Source of the DNA: JALEFZ01 sp038527485
GTDB lineage: Bacteria > Bacteroidota > Bacteroidia > J057
Length of the DNA: 64,000 nt
Direction of reading: 5' to 3'
NCBI GenBank assembly: GCA_038527485.1
Contig: JBCBFT010000012.1
Coordinates: forward strand, 1-64,000
Numbering within the stretch: the first letter of the stretch is position 1; each line of letters begins with the position of its first letter. The position numbers and the translations under genes are program-made. The notes beneath the pieces are model-generated. The model made no database searches. It saw only the letters and a program-made list of their open reading frames with translations, and was not told the DNA's origin. This document shows positions 52,183 to 61,014 of this stretch, in pieces.

Positions 52183-52926
52183 ATGCAAAGACTACAAGGA
52201 AAAGTGGCCATCATCACAGGGGGCGCACAAGGTATAGGAAAAGCTACCGCCCTTCTTTTTGCGAAGGAAGGCGCCAAAATAGCCCTTTGGGACCTGAATG
52301 AGGAAAAGGGGAACGAAACGGCTCAGGCACTACAGGATTTAGGGGCAGAAGCTTACTTTGAAAGTGTGAATACGGCTGGGCATGAATCGGTTGTCAGTGC
52401 CACAGAAAACGTGATGTCGAAATGGGGAAAGATCGACATCCTCATCAACAATGCAGGTATCACCCGTGACGCGACACTCCTGAAGATGGAGCCCACCAAA
52501 TGGCAGCAAGTCATCGATGTCAACCTCACAGGGGTATTCAATTGTACCCACGCTATCGCTCCTCATATGGTGGAGAAAGGCTATGGGAAAATTATCTCAG
52601 CCTCTTCTGTCGTAGGTATTTATGGTAATTTTGGTCAGACAAATTATGTGGCGACCAAGTCTGGCGTCATCGGCATGACCAAAGTATGGGCGCGTGAACT
52701 CGGTCCAAAGGGCATCAATGTGAATGCCATTGCACCTGGATTTATTGCTACAGAAATGATCGATACCATCCCTGAGAAGATCATCAAAGGTGTAGAAAGT
52801 CGTACGCCGCTTCGCAGATTTGGCAAGCCAGAGGAGATAGCCGAAGCTTATGTCTTCCTGGCTTCTGAAGCTGCTTCTTTCATCAACGGGCATACCCTCA
52901 GCGTAGACGGTGGCATCACAATCTGA
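52183..52926 (+). CDS. fabG: 3-oxoacyl-[acyl-carrier-protein] reductase
   Basis: A 247-residue SDR enzyme. The NADP-binding motif is ITGGAQGIGKAT (about residues 10-21), NNAGITRD (about 89-96) and the catalytic triad S-Y-K in SASSVVGIYGNFGQTNYVATK. It ends SVDGGITI as in FabG. It reduces 3-oxoacyl-ACP, or acetoacetyl-CoA in PHA-type metabolism, to the 3-hydroxy form. AAGGACA upstream serves as ribosome-binding site. It is 27 bp upstream of the KAS III-like gene, so the two are probably one operon. Confidence 0.92.
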   Translation: MQRLQGKVAIITGGAQGIGKATALLFAKEGAKIALWDLNEEKGNETAQALQDLGAEAYFESVNTAGHESVVSATENVMSKWGKIDILINNAGITRDATLLKMEPTKWQQVIDVNLTGVFNCTHAIAPHMVEKGYGKIISASSVVGIYGNFGQTNYVATKSGVIGMTKVWARELGPKGINVNAIAPGFIATEMIDTIPEKIIKGVESRTPLRRFGKPEEIAEAYVFLASEAASFINGHTLSVDGGITI

Positions 52927-52953
52927 TATTCTTTCTCCATTCAAAATGAATCA

Positions 52954-53943
52954 ATGAAAACCGCAAGAATCATTTCTTCGGGGATGTATGTGCCCGCGCG
53001 CACCATTCCCAATTCCTACTTTGATGAGCAACTAGGGGAAGATGTAAGTACGTGGCTAGAGAATGTCGCCAAAATTTATGAGCGTCATTGGACGGATGAG
53101 GAGGAGTCTACAGCAGACCTTGCCTTACATGCGGCGCAAGCTGCCTTGCAAAATGCAGGCTTGACGGCTGCCGATATCGATTTGCTCATCATTGCGACAG
53201 ATACGCCTGAATTTATCAGTCCCTCAACAGCCTCCGTCGTTCAGCATCGGCTGGGAGCGACGAAAGCGGGGACTTTTGACTTGAATACAGCCTGCGCAGG
53301 CTTCGTGACAGGGCTGGATGTTGCTACCCAGTACCTTCGCATTCATCCTGACTATCGCTACGCATTGGTGGTGGGCGCTTACAACATGAGCAAGTATCTT
53401 GATCTGGCTGATAAAAAAACCGTGACCTTGTTTGCCGATGGAGCAGGGGCCGTAGTGCTGGAGGGAACCGAAGGAGCTCCTGGCTATCTTTCCAGCATGC
53501 TCTACACACAAGGACAATATCATGATGGCATGGGCATCTATGGAGGAGGAACACACAAACCCATTTCCGAAGAGGTCATGTCTAACAAGGATCATTTGCT
53601 CAAGTTTGTCTACCGATTCCCCAAAACCCTGAACCAAGAGGAGTGGTCAAAGATGGTGCATACCCTATCTTCGCGCGTGGAGATGGTACCCGATGACTTT
53701 GATCATTACTTCTTTACACAAATCAATTATAATACCATCGTAGCGACTATGGAGCAGCTCGGACAGCCTATAGAAAAGGCCCATACCGTGATGCATCATT
53801 ACGGATACACAGGGTCGGCTTGTATTCCGATGGCTTTTCATGAAGCTTTGAAGAATGGAAAGGTAAAGAAGGGAGATAAGTTGATGTTTATTGGATCAGG
53901 AGGAGGACTTGCTTTTGCGGGTGCAGCCTTTCATTTTGTGTAG
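52954..53943 (+). CDS. KAS III (FabH)-like thiolase-fold protein with altered triad
   Basis: A 329-residue ketoacyl-synthase III homologue. The nucleophile C114 is present in LNTACAGFVTG. However, where FabH has HQAN the protein reads YFFTQINYNTIV, putting T255 at the His position, and where FabH has GNTSAAS it reads HHYGYTGSACIP, putting Y285 at the Asn position. So the Cys is kept while the decarboxylating His/Asn pair appears lost. Such relatives include acyl-transferring or ester-forming members rather than chain-elongating ones. It follows fabG by 27 bp. Alignment was by eye; the substitution should be checked. Confidence 0.8.
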   Translation: MKTARIISSGMYVPARTIPNSYFDEQLGEDVSTWLENVAKIYERHWTDEEESTADLALHAAQAALQNAGLTAADIDLLIIATDTPEFISPSTASVVQHRLGATKAGTFDLNTACAGFVTGLDVATQYLRIHPDYRYALVVGAYNMSKYLDLADKKTVTLFADGAGAVVLEGTEGAPGYLSSMLYTQGQYHDGMGIYGGGTHKPISEEVMSNKDHLLKFVYRFPKTLNQEEWSKMVHTLSSRVEMVPDDFDHYFFTQINYNTIVATMEQLGQPIEKAHTVMHHYGYTGSACIPMAFHEALKNGKVKKGDKLMFIGSGGGLAFAGAAFHFV

Positions 53944-53980
53944 GTAAATTTTCATTATGTATGCTTAACCTAATTGCAGC

Positions 53981-55414
53981 TTGAAGCCTAAACTATTATC
54001 ATTTACTCGATTTAGTGACCAACTCCTTCCGCACGAAGGACACTACATCGCGCGGGTTCAAGCTTTTCAAGATGAGGAAAATCAGCAGATTATCCATCAA
54101 CTCGTTGCCTATGTGACCGATCCTGATGTCTGTATCTCCTTTGATGAGCAAATAGACAAGCGAAAATATTCCCGCATCAAAAATTGGGTCAAGCAGAAGT
54201 TGGATGCCATTGACGTGGACCTGCAATACGAGTGGATCACGAAGATGGAGCAGCAAATCATGATGGATGGGATTACACCACAAGAGGAAAATAAGCTTCT
54301 ACGAACCATCCGGAACTATGAACAGCCCGCCTACTATTTCATGAAACTATACGAGCTGGCCCAGCATTATCAACAATTTTTGCTGGTCAGGATGCGTCAC
54401 AAAGCGCATCAGGAAGTGCATGCGTTTATTTTGAAGCATCGTGCCTCTTATCAGCGCTCCAAGGCTATCTACGAGCAGCTACACCAAGCAACTGTAGACA
54501 TCACCAACCAGTATAGCCTGAGCAATACGGAGTCCAACCAATGGGAGGATTGGCTCAAGGAAATATTTTGGGATGATAGTGTAGATGGTTTGAATCGATA
54601 CTATGCCTTCATACGACTGACCTTCATGCATCTAAATTATCGTCAGTTTGATAAGCTGGTAGAGATTTTTCAGGAGATTGAACGGCTTTTTCAGCAAGGG
54701 CTTTGCTACTCCAAGCGGATCATGTTGAATTATTATTCTAATCGGCTGATCCTACACTCGAAGATAGGCGAGCTAGACAAGGCTACTTACTATGGTTATT
54801 TATCAATCAGACAAAGGAATGCAGACTTTTTTCATTATGTAAATAATCTGTGTGGGGTGCTGCTCAGGAGGAAAAAGGCAGGAGAAGCCTTGGCCCTGAT
54901 GGATCGTGTCAAGGCGGAGATCAAGGAAATATCCAGTAGCCATACAAAAGTATTGTACTCTGCTTTATACATTCGCTGCCTCATACAGAACTACCAACCT
55001 GAGCAAGCCCAAAAGTATGCAGAACGATTCCTGAGAGGATACAGGGAGGAAATATTCGCTCAGCGCTGGCAGACCTTTTTTACTTCTTACTTCCATGCTT
55101 TGATCGTGCAGGAGAAGTATGAAACACTAGTAAAAATCGCGGGTTTGCAGAAGCTATTTTACAAGGAAAAGCAGGCGCGACTGAGTCAAGGTTACTCACC
55201 CGTACTTGCGTGGTATATTGAGCTGGCACGGTTCAAGGAAGGAAGGATTACTGAGAAGCAATTTCTCGCAGGCCTTCGAGAGACCATGACGGACCAGACG
55301 ATAGATCCTCTAAAGTGGGAGAGGCTTTGCCTTACCTTAGATGAGATGATGCCATGTGCCCCTGCGATCATACAAAAGTTCAAGGAAGAGCTTTCACTTA
55401 CGTCAACCCATTGA
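53981..55414 (+). CDS. Hypothetical helical-repeat protein
   Basis: A 477-residue soluble protein, rich in Gln, Tyr and Arg and almost wholly helical, with pairs of helices reminiscent of TPR-like repeats in the second half (about 180-460: YYAFIRLTFMHLNYRQFDKL, KATYYGYLSIRQRN). No enzymatic motif or signal peptide; not recognised. The only start after an upstream in-frame stop is TTG at 53981. It follows the KAS III-like gene by 37 bp and may be cotranscribed. A hairpin follows about 145 bp after its stop. Confidence 0.7.
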   Translation: MKPKLLSFTRFSDQLLPHEGHYIARVQAFQDEENQQIIHQLVAYVTDPDVCISFDEQIDKRKYSRIKNWVKQKLDAIDVDLQYEWITKMEQQIMMDGITPQEENKLLRTIRNYEQPAYYFMKLYELAQHYQQFLLVRMRHKAHQEVHAFILKHRASYQRSKAIYEQLHQATVDITNQYSLSNTESNQWEDWLKEIFWDDSVDGLNRYYAFIRLTFMHLNYRQFDKLVEIFQEIERLFQQGLCYSKRIMLNYYSNRLILHSKIGELDKATYYGYLSIRQRNADFFHYVNNLCGVLLRRKKAGEALALMDRVKAEIKEISSSHTKVLYSALYIRCLIQNYQPEQAQKYAERFLRGYREEIFAQRWQTFFTSYFHALIVQEKYETLVKIAGLQKLFYKEKQARLSQGYSPVLAWYIELARFKEGRITEKQFLAGLRETMTDQTIDPLKWERLCLTLDEMMPCAPAIIQKFKEELSLTSTH

Positions 55415-55558
55415 ATTATCCTTTTTATCTATTGATTTTGAGTAGATTATCCTAATTTATATTCAAATTTCACATAAAAGTCACAGGTGTATTTGTCATT
55501 TCCATTCATCGTACTACCCAAGATAATCGTTAGCTTCATTTATGGAAAAAGCAAAAAG

Positions 55559-55593
55559 GAGGATTAAATGGACTGATCACCCATTTGATCCTC
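55559..55593 (+). terminator. Hairpin between the hypothetical gene and the TonB receptor
   Basis: A 13-bp stem, GAGGATTAAATGG (55559-55571) with CCATTTGATCCTC (55581-55593, one G-U pair), 9-nt loop, followed by TTCTTT. Its U-run is weak, so it could also be a leader element of the receptor gene 88 bp downstream. Confidence 0.5.
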
Positions 55594-55680
55594 TTCTTTG
55601 CCCCCAAATAAAATCAAATCGGAAGCGAGCACTGCAAGGTGTATGCTGTCTGGACTAGACTACTAAACGATAGAATTACT

Positions 55681-58188
55681 ATGAATCGCATTTTACTTAC
55701 CCTGCTCATGCTGGGTGGCATGATCAGCTTTGCATTTGCCCAAAATGCTATACTCTCTGGAAAGGTAACAGGTCCAGATAAACAAGGCTTGGAAGGAGCT
55801 ACTGTCAGAATCAAAGACCAAAACAAAGGAGCGAATACAGACGCTGATGGCGCATATGAATTGCGTGATTTGAAAGCGGGAACCTTTGAAGTGGTCATTT
55901 CCTACATCGGCTACACAGAGAAAACAGAAGAGGTGACGCTGAAAGAAGGTAATGTAGTCACATTGAATGTCACATTATCGTCTGAAGATGTACTTGGGGA
56001 GGAGGTTGTTATTTCTGCTTCTCGACGACCTGAAAAAATTACGCAGGCACCTGCTACAATCAATGTCATTCGTCCCCAACAAATTGCAGAACTTCCTTCT
56101 TTCAACGTGGGAGAGCTTGCTGGTCGTACCAAAGGGGTCGACTTCGTCCGATCAGGTGTGCTCGGTACAGGTCTCAATGTCAGAGGGTTTAATAGTGCCT
56201 TTAATCCTAAGAACCTACAAGTGAATGATGGTCGTCTTTCGACTTTGATTGCGACAGGATTGCCATTTGGGTCATTGGGTACAGTGATAAAAGAAGACAT
56301 AGAAAGAGTAGAGATCATCTTAGGTCCTGCTGCGGCACTTTATGGCCCCAACGCACACAATGGATTGGTCAATACTATCACAAAAGATCCCCGAGACTAT
56401 CCAGGGACGACCATCGCACTGGGAGGAGGAAATCAGAACGTATTGACTGGACGCTTCCGCCATGCGCAAGTACTAATAGAAGATAAACTGGCATTTAAGG
56501 TCACAGGAGAATATACCCAAGGGACAGAATTTGACTATGTAGATACCGTGTACATTGGAGGATTTCCCTTCAATGAGTTAGACCTTAACCAAGACTTCAA
56601 TGCGGTCCGAGCAGAAGGACAGTTGATATATACGCCGAAGGAAAATCATGACCTTATTTTCCAGACAGGACACTCGAACAGCAACAACCTCGCCCAAACC
56701 AATGCAGGTCGTAACCAGATCAAAGACTGGCGTATTCACTACTACCAGTTAAAGTATCAATCTCCTAGAATCTTTGCCCAAGCTTACTTCACACAATCTC
56801 GTACGGACTCTACATACGCGATCAACCAGCGTACCCAAAACTATCAGTCATACATCGCCGCAGGATTTAGCGAAGAAGAAGCGCGTGAGGCATCCTATCG
56901 TACGGCATGGTTTCCATTGAATGTAGATACCCCTAGCATCGGGATTCCTTTGAACCGCGGGGCCTTGTTTATAGATGATTCTCGTCGTTTCAATGGAGAA
57001 TTGCAGGGCAACCAGACGTGGGGCAACTTATCCCTAATCGGAGGTGTACAGTATCAACTCGACTTTGCCAATAGCCAAGGAACATATCTCTTGGACCGCA
57101 ATGCGGACAGCGCAGTAGTCGTGAGTCAGGTCGGTGTGTATGCACAAGGTGAATACAAGCTCGGTACCTTCGGTAAACTGATGGGTGCACTACGTGCAGA
57201 TAATCATAGCCTCTACGGCTTCAACCTAATTCCCAAAGCGGCCTTTGTTGCCTTCGTGCCCAACGGAGCGGTTCGTTTGACCTACTCGCAGGGTATCGCT
57301 GCACCGACCATTCTCAACTTGGAAGGCAATATTTTTGGTGGGCTCTTGCTGGGCAATGGGCAGGGCTTTACGCTGGCTGACGGGTCTACCATCGATCCAC
57401 TACAGGTAGAAAAGATTCAGACATTCGAAGTAGGATACAAAGGCGTTGTGGCTGAGAAGTTATTTATTGATGTAAATGGGTATTACAACATTTCCAGGGA
57501 TTTCTTGAGCCCCGCATTGAATATCGCTAGTGTAGATAATCCTGTCGTTTCACGTGGAGAAGAGCCCATTCAGGACATCATTCCTGGAACACCTGAAACA
57601 GGAGCTGCTTTCGTCTTGACCTACCTCAACTTTGGAAGTGTGAGCACATATGGAGTCGACGTCGGACTGCGCTACGTGCTCAATAAGAATTTTGACGCTC
57701 TATTGAACTACTCCTTTTTTGGTTTTGACCTCAATGAAGATGATCTCGCCAATGATGGAAACAGAGATGGAAAAGTAACAGACACTGATTTGCCCATCAA
57801 CACACCTGCGAATAAGCTGGGACTAGGATTAAATTTCAGAAACGACAAATTCTTCGCGAATACTTTTGTGCGCTGGGTACAAGCTTATGATTTCTTCTCA
57901 GGAATCAATGTTGCAGCTGCCACCAATGAAGAGTTGACAGTTGGAGGTGCTCCTGTCATCGAGAATGCACGTGTCGGTAGAACATGGAACTATGGACCGC
58001 TCGGGGGTTTCGTCAATGTAGACGTAGCAGCGGGTGTCAAGCTCCTGGACAATAAGCTGGTAGTCTCTGCACAGGTGAGTAATTTGTTCAATGCAGAAGT
58101 GCGCGAGTTTATCGCCTCTCCCGTGATCGGACGCCTCATCTCACTAGAGATGAAAGTGAATCTAGGTCCTATTGAGCCTAAAAAATAG
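55681..58188 (+). CDS. TonB-dependent receptor with carboxypeptidase-like N-terminal domain
   Basis: An 835-residue outer-membrane receptor: signal peptide (1-20, ending SFAFAQ), a CarboxypepD_reg-like domain (about 22-105: LSGKVTGPDKQGLEGATVRI), a plug domain (about 120-240: EEVVISASRRPEKITQAPATI, FNVGELAGRTKGVDFVRSG, GPAAALYGPNAHNGLVN) and a 22-strand barrel ending with aromatic strands (GRLISLEMKVNLGPIEPKK). The substrate is not evident; there is no SusD partner, so it is not a classical SusC glycan importer. It precedes the esterase, symporter and CoA-ligase genes. The start was placed at MNRILLTLLML. Confidence 0.92.
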   Translation: MNRILLTLLMLGGMISFAFAQNAILSGKVTGPDKQGLEGATVRIKDQNKGANTDADGAYELRDLKAGTFEVVISYIGYTEKTEEVTLKEGNVVTLNVTLSSEDVLGEEVVISASRRPEKITQAPATINVIRPQQIAELPSFNVGELAGRTKGVDFVRSGVLGTGLNVRGFNSAFNPKNLQVNDGRLSTLIATGLPFGSLGTVIKEDIERVEIILGPAAALYGPNAHNGLVNTITKDPRDYPGTTIALGGGNQNVLTGRFRHAQVLIEDKLAFKVTGEYTQGTEFDYVDTVYIGGFPFNELDLNQDFNAVRAEGQLIYTPKENHDLIFQTGHSNSNNLAQTNAGRNQIKDWRIHYYQLKYQSPRIFAQAYFTQSRTDSTYAINQRTQNYQSYIAAGFSEEEAREASYRTAWFPLNVDTPSIGIPLNRGALFIDDSRRFNGELQGNQTWGNLSLIGGVQYQLDFANSQGTYLLDRNADSAVVVSQVGVYAQGEYKLGTFGKLMGALRADNHSLYGFNLIPKAAFVAFVPNGAVRLTYSQGIAAPTILNLEGNIFGGLLLGNGQGFTLADGSTIDPLQVEKIQTFEVGYKGVVAEKLFIDVNGYYNISRDFLSPALNIASVDNPVVSRGEEPIQDIIPGTPETGAAFVLTYLNFGSVSTYGVDVGLRYVLNKNFDALLNYSFFGFDLNEDDLANDGNRDGKVTDTDLPINTPANKLGLGLNFRNDKFFANTFVRWVQAYDFFSGINVAAATNEELTVGGAPVIENARVGRTWNYGPLGGFVNVDVAAGVKLLDNKLVVSAQVSNLFNAEVREFIASPVIGRLISLEMKVNLGPIEPKK

Positions 58189-58203
58189 TAGTAGCTGAGT
58201 GTA

Positions 58204-58247
58204 AGACCACATGGAGGAGCTAATATCTTTTCATGCTCCTGTGGTCT
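58204..58247 (+). terminator. Hairpin after the TonB receptor gene
   Basis: AGACCACA (58204-58211) and AGGAGC (58215-58220) pair with GCTCCTGTGGTCT (58235-58247) with a small bulge. There is no strong T run after it, but it is followed closely by the second hairpin. Confidence 0.6.
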
Positions 58248-58257
58248 AAAATGATCA

Positions 58258-58287
58258 AGCGAGGATACATCCGTATCTTCGCTTTTC
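58258..58287 (+). terminator. Second terminator after the TonB receptor gene
   Basis: An 11-bp stem, AGCGAGGATAC (58258-58268) with GTATCTTCGCT (58273-58283, one G-U pair), 4-nt loop, followed by TTT. Confidence 0.7.
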
Positions 58288-58453
58288 ATTCCCCCTCTTG
58301 AATCCGCATGAGAGGCTGTTTTACCGTTGGATTTCGTAAGCCTGATTTTGTTAAATATCACCAGGCTCTATATGCTGGCATTTGCCAGAACTACAGGATC
58401 CTTTCAGTAAATTTTCATACCTAAGCTTAAGCAGCTTCATAAGAATTGACGAA

Positions 58454-59422
58454 ATGCAAAAATTATCATTTTCCTGGACCTTCATTTTCATTTTTCTGCT
58501 CACACACATTTGCAGCGCACAGATGAACAAGATAGAACAGTTTGGTTCCAATCCAGGCGCACTGGACGGGTTTCTCCATGTGCCTGAAAACCTGACCCAG
58601 CCGCAAGGAGTCGTTGTAGCCATGCACGGTTGCTTGCAGGATGCGGAGACATACGCCAACGAAACGGGTTGGAATGATCTGGCAGACAAATACGGTTTCA
58701 TTGTACTCTATCCCCAGCAAAGAGCAGAAAATAATGCCAACAGATGCTTTTCCTGGTATCAGGAAGGGGATATCAACAAAGATCAGGGAGAGGCACTGTC
58801 TATCCGCAATATGATCTTGCATGTCCAAGCGCAACACAAACTTGAAAAGATACCCATCTACGCTACGGGCTTATCAGCAGGTGGTGCGATGACTGCCGTG
58901 ATGATGGCCACCTATCCTGAGTTATTTGATGCAGGCGCGATCATCGCGGGTATCCCTTACAAGGCCACGACTTCGCTAGCGGGTGCCTTTCCTGCGATGC
59001 AAGGACAAGTAGACCAGCGTCCTGACCAGTGGAGTGCCCTCGTGACAGAGCAAAATCCTGATTTCAAAGGTGAATATCCCCGAATTGTCGTTTTTCATGG
59101 CGCTGCAGATCCTGTAGTCAATCGCCAGAATATGGTAGAGCTTGCCCAGCAGTGGACCAATCTGCATGGTTTAAAGCCCGAGCAAGTAGAAGTCATCGAG
59201 AACTTTGAGGGAAATACCCACGTCACGCGTAAAAACTATCCCGAAGGCGCTGCCTCACCCAAAGTAGTGACCTACGAGGTAGCAGAGCTGGGACATGCCC
59301 TAGCAGTCGATCCTGGCTCCGGGCCTAAGCAAGGCGGGCAAACGGGAAAATATGCTGTGGACATTGACTTCCATTTTACGTACTGGGCTGCTGATTTCTT
59401 TGATCTCTTGCAGGATCAATAA
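58454..59422 (+). CDS. Secreted PHB-depolymerase-type esterase (alpha/beta hydrolase)
   Basis: A 322-residue exported hydrolase: signal peptide (1-22, ending HICSAQ), oxyanion region MHGCLQDAETYA (about 57-68) and the nucleophile motif ATGLSAGGAM (Ser about 141). The acid Asp is in FHGAADPVVN and the His in VAELGHALAVD. This is the extracellular short-chain-length PHA depolymerase/feruloyl-esterase-like (type 1 catalytic domain) family. There is no substrate-binding domain or T9SS tail, so it is periplasmic. It precedes the symporter by 53 bp, suggesting cotranscription. Polyester or aryl-ester substrate undetermined. Confidence 0.88.
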   Translation: MQKLSFSWTFIFIFLLTHICSAQMNKIEQFGSNPGALDGFLHVPENLTQPQGVVVAMHGCLQDAETYANETGWNDLADKYGFIVLYPQQRAENNANRCFSWYQEGDINKDQGEALSIRNMILHVQAQHKLEKIPIYATGLSAGGAMTAVMMATYPELFDAGAIIAGIPYKATTSLAGAFPAMQGQVDQRPDQWSALVTEQNPDFKGEYPRIVVFHGAADPVVNRQNMVELAQQWTNLHGLKPEQVEVIENFEGNTHVTRKNYPEGAASPKVVTYEVAELGHALAVDPGSGPKQGGQTGKYAVDIDFHFTYWAADFFDLLQDQ

Positions 59423-59475
59423 AGCACATGGGTTTTAGTCCTAATTTTCCAAAAAGCCATAAAAAAAAGATATCT

Positions 59476-61014
59476 ATGGTATCTGAAGTAAAAATACTCA
59501 CTACTTGGGCGCTGATCGTAGTATATGTGGGGGTCGTACTGTACTTCGTCATACGAGGGGCCAAGAAGACGCAAAGTATGAAGGATTATGCGGTGGGGAA
59601 TATTGCCTTTTCCCCAGTGGCCGTCGCGTTGTCGTTGGCAGCCTCTATTACCAGTGCCGCTACCTTTATCATCAATCCTGGTTTTGTAGCGATATATGGA
59701 TGGAGCGCTGTTGTCGCCTATGCCATTGTGCTGCCACTGGCCGCGATGCTGTCCTTGATTATCTTTACCAAGGGGTTCCGAAAGTTTGGGCAGTCCATTC
59801 AGGCACTTACAATGGCCCAGTGGATTGGTACGAGGTATCAAAGCAAGTACTACGCCTTGTTTTTTGCCTTTCTTTCCCTCTTACTCCTGACCTTCATTGT
59901 CTTGATTTGTGTGGGCATCACCAAAGTGTTGGCAACCTCTTTAGATGCCAATGAAACCTATGTTCTATTGGGAGTGGTGGTATTTATCTTTGGATATATG
60001 GCCTTTAGCGGAGCTAACTCCATGGTTTATACCAACATGATTCAGGCTTCTATCATGATCGTCGTCGCGCTGATCTTACTGACTTCAGGCTATGAACATT
60101 TCAGCGAGGGGGTCAGAGGGTTTATCGGAAAACTGGAAGCATTGGACACACGATTGACGTCGAGCTTGTTTCCTGAAAGCCCTTTGTTTCGAGACTACTT
60201 TGAGGTGATTTTCTGCCAGATCGTTATTGGGATTGCAGTCATTTGCCAGCCACATATCATCACCAAATCCCTCTTTTTGAAAGAGGATAAGGATGTCAAT
60301 AAATACCTGACCTGGGGCATCATTGTAGAGTTTCTTTTCTTCTCGGTTGTATTTGCGGGACTGTACGCTCGGCTTGAATTTCCCGACCTCACCTTTCAGG
60401 GAGAAAAGTTGGCCATGGACAGCATCATACCGACCTATGTGGTGCAGGAGTTTCCTGTGATTCTGGGGCTGATCGTGGTACTAGGATTGATCTCAGCTGG
60501 AGTATCCACCTTAGAGGGATTGATTCAATCGCTTTCTACGACGATTACATCAGATATTCTGGATGCACATCTGGGAAAGCAATTATTTAATGGTCCGAAA
60601 GGAGAGGCAAAAAAGATGCTGACCAACCGAATCATCATTGGATTTTTGGGGGTTCTTGCCTTTTCATTCTCCTACAACCAACTCATGAATCCCAACCTGA
60701 GTGTGGCCATTTTCGCTCAAAATGGCGTTTATGCCTATTTCTCAGCTGCATTTGTACCTGTACTTCTAGGAACGTTTACCCAACATACTCCTCTCATCGC
60801 TCCCGTGGGTGCCTCTTTGACAGCTGTGATCGTTCATTTCTCTGTTTATTATGGACGAATAGGAGGGTACATGCAGGAAGCTGTGCGCAATCCCGCCATT
60901 CCTTCTACACTGGCGATCCTGGCTTCTCTTCTGGTAGGGCTTTCCTTATACTTCATTTTTAGAGGAAAAAAGCAAACACAAACGGCAACATCATTCAAAA
61001 CAGTAAATTCATGA
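59476..61014 (+). CDS. Sodium:solute symporter (SSS family), probable monocarboxylate carrier
   Basis: A 512-residue transporter with about 13 membrane helices. Blocks AASITSAATFIINPGF (helix 2) and VFIFGYMAFSGANSMVYTNMIQ are typical of SSS members related to proline/acetate/monocarboxylate carriers. The start at 59476 (MVSEVKILTTWAL) is preferred over the ATG at 59428. Its TGA overlaps the acyl-CoA ligase ATG (ATGA), a strong sign that the carried solute is the ligase substrate. Together with the esterase upstream, it probably imports a hydroxy- or short-chain carboxylic acid (inference). Confidence 0.88.
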   Translation: MVSEVKILTTWALIVVYVGVVLYFVIRGAKKTQSMKDYAVGNIAFSPVAVALSLAASITSAATFIINPGFVAIYGWSAVVAYAIVLPLAAMLSLIIFTKGFRKFGQSIQALTMAQWIGTRYQSKYYALFFAFLSLLLLTFIVLICVGITKVLATSLDANETYVLLGVVVFIFGYMAFSGANSMVYTNMIQASIMIVVALILLTSGYEHFSEGVRGFIGKLEALDTRLTSSLFPESPLFRDYFEVIFCQIVIGIAVICQPHIITKSLFLKEDKDVNKYLTWGIIVEFLFFSVVFAGLYARLEFPDLTFQGEKLAMDSIIPTYVVQEFPVILGLIVVLGLISAGVSTLEGLIQSLSTTITSDILDAHLGKQLFNGPKGEAKKMLTNRIIIGFLGVLAFSFSYNQLMNPNLSVAIFAQNGVYAYFSAAFVPVLLGTFTQHTPLIAPVGASLTAVIVHFSVYYGRIGGYMQEAVRNPAIPSTLAILASLLVGLSLYFIFRGKKQTQTATSFKTVNS

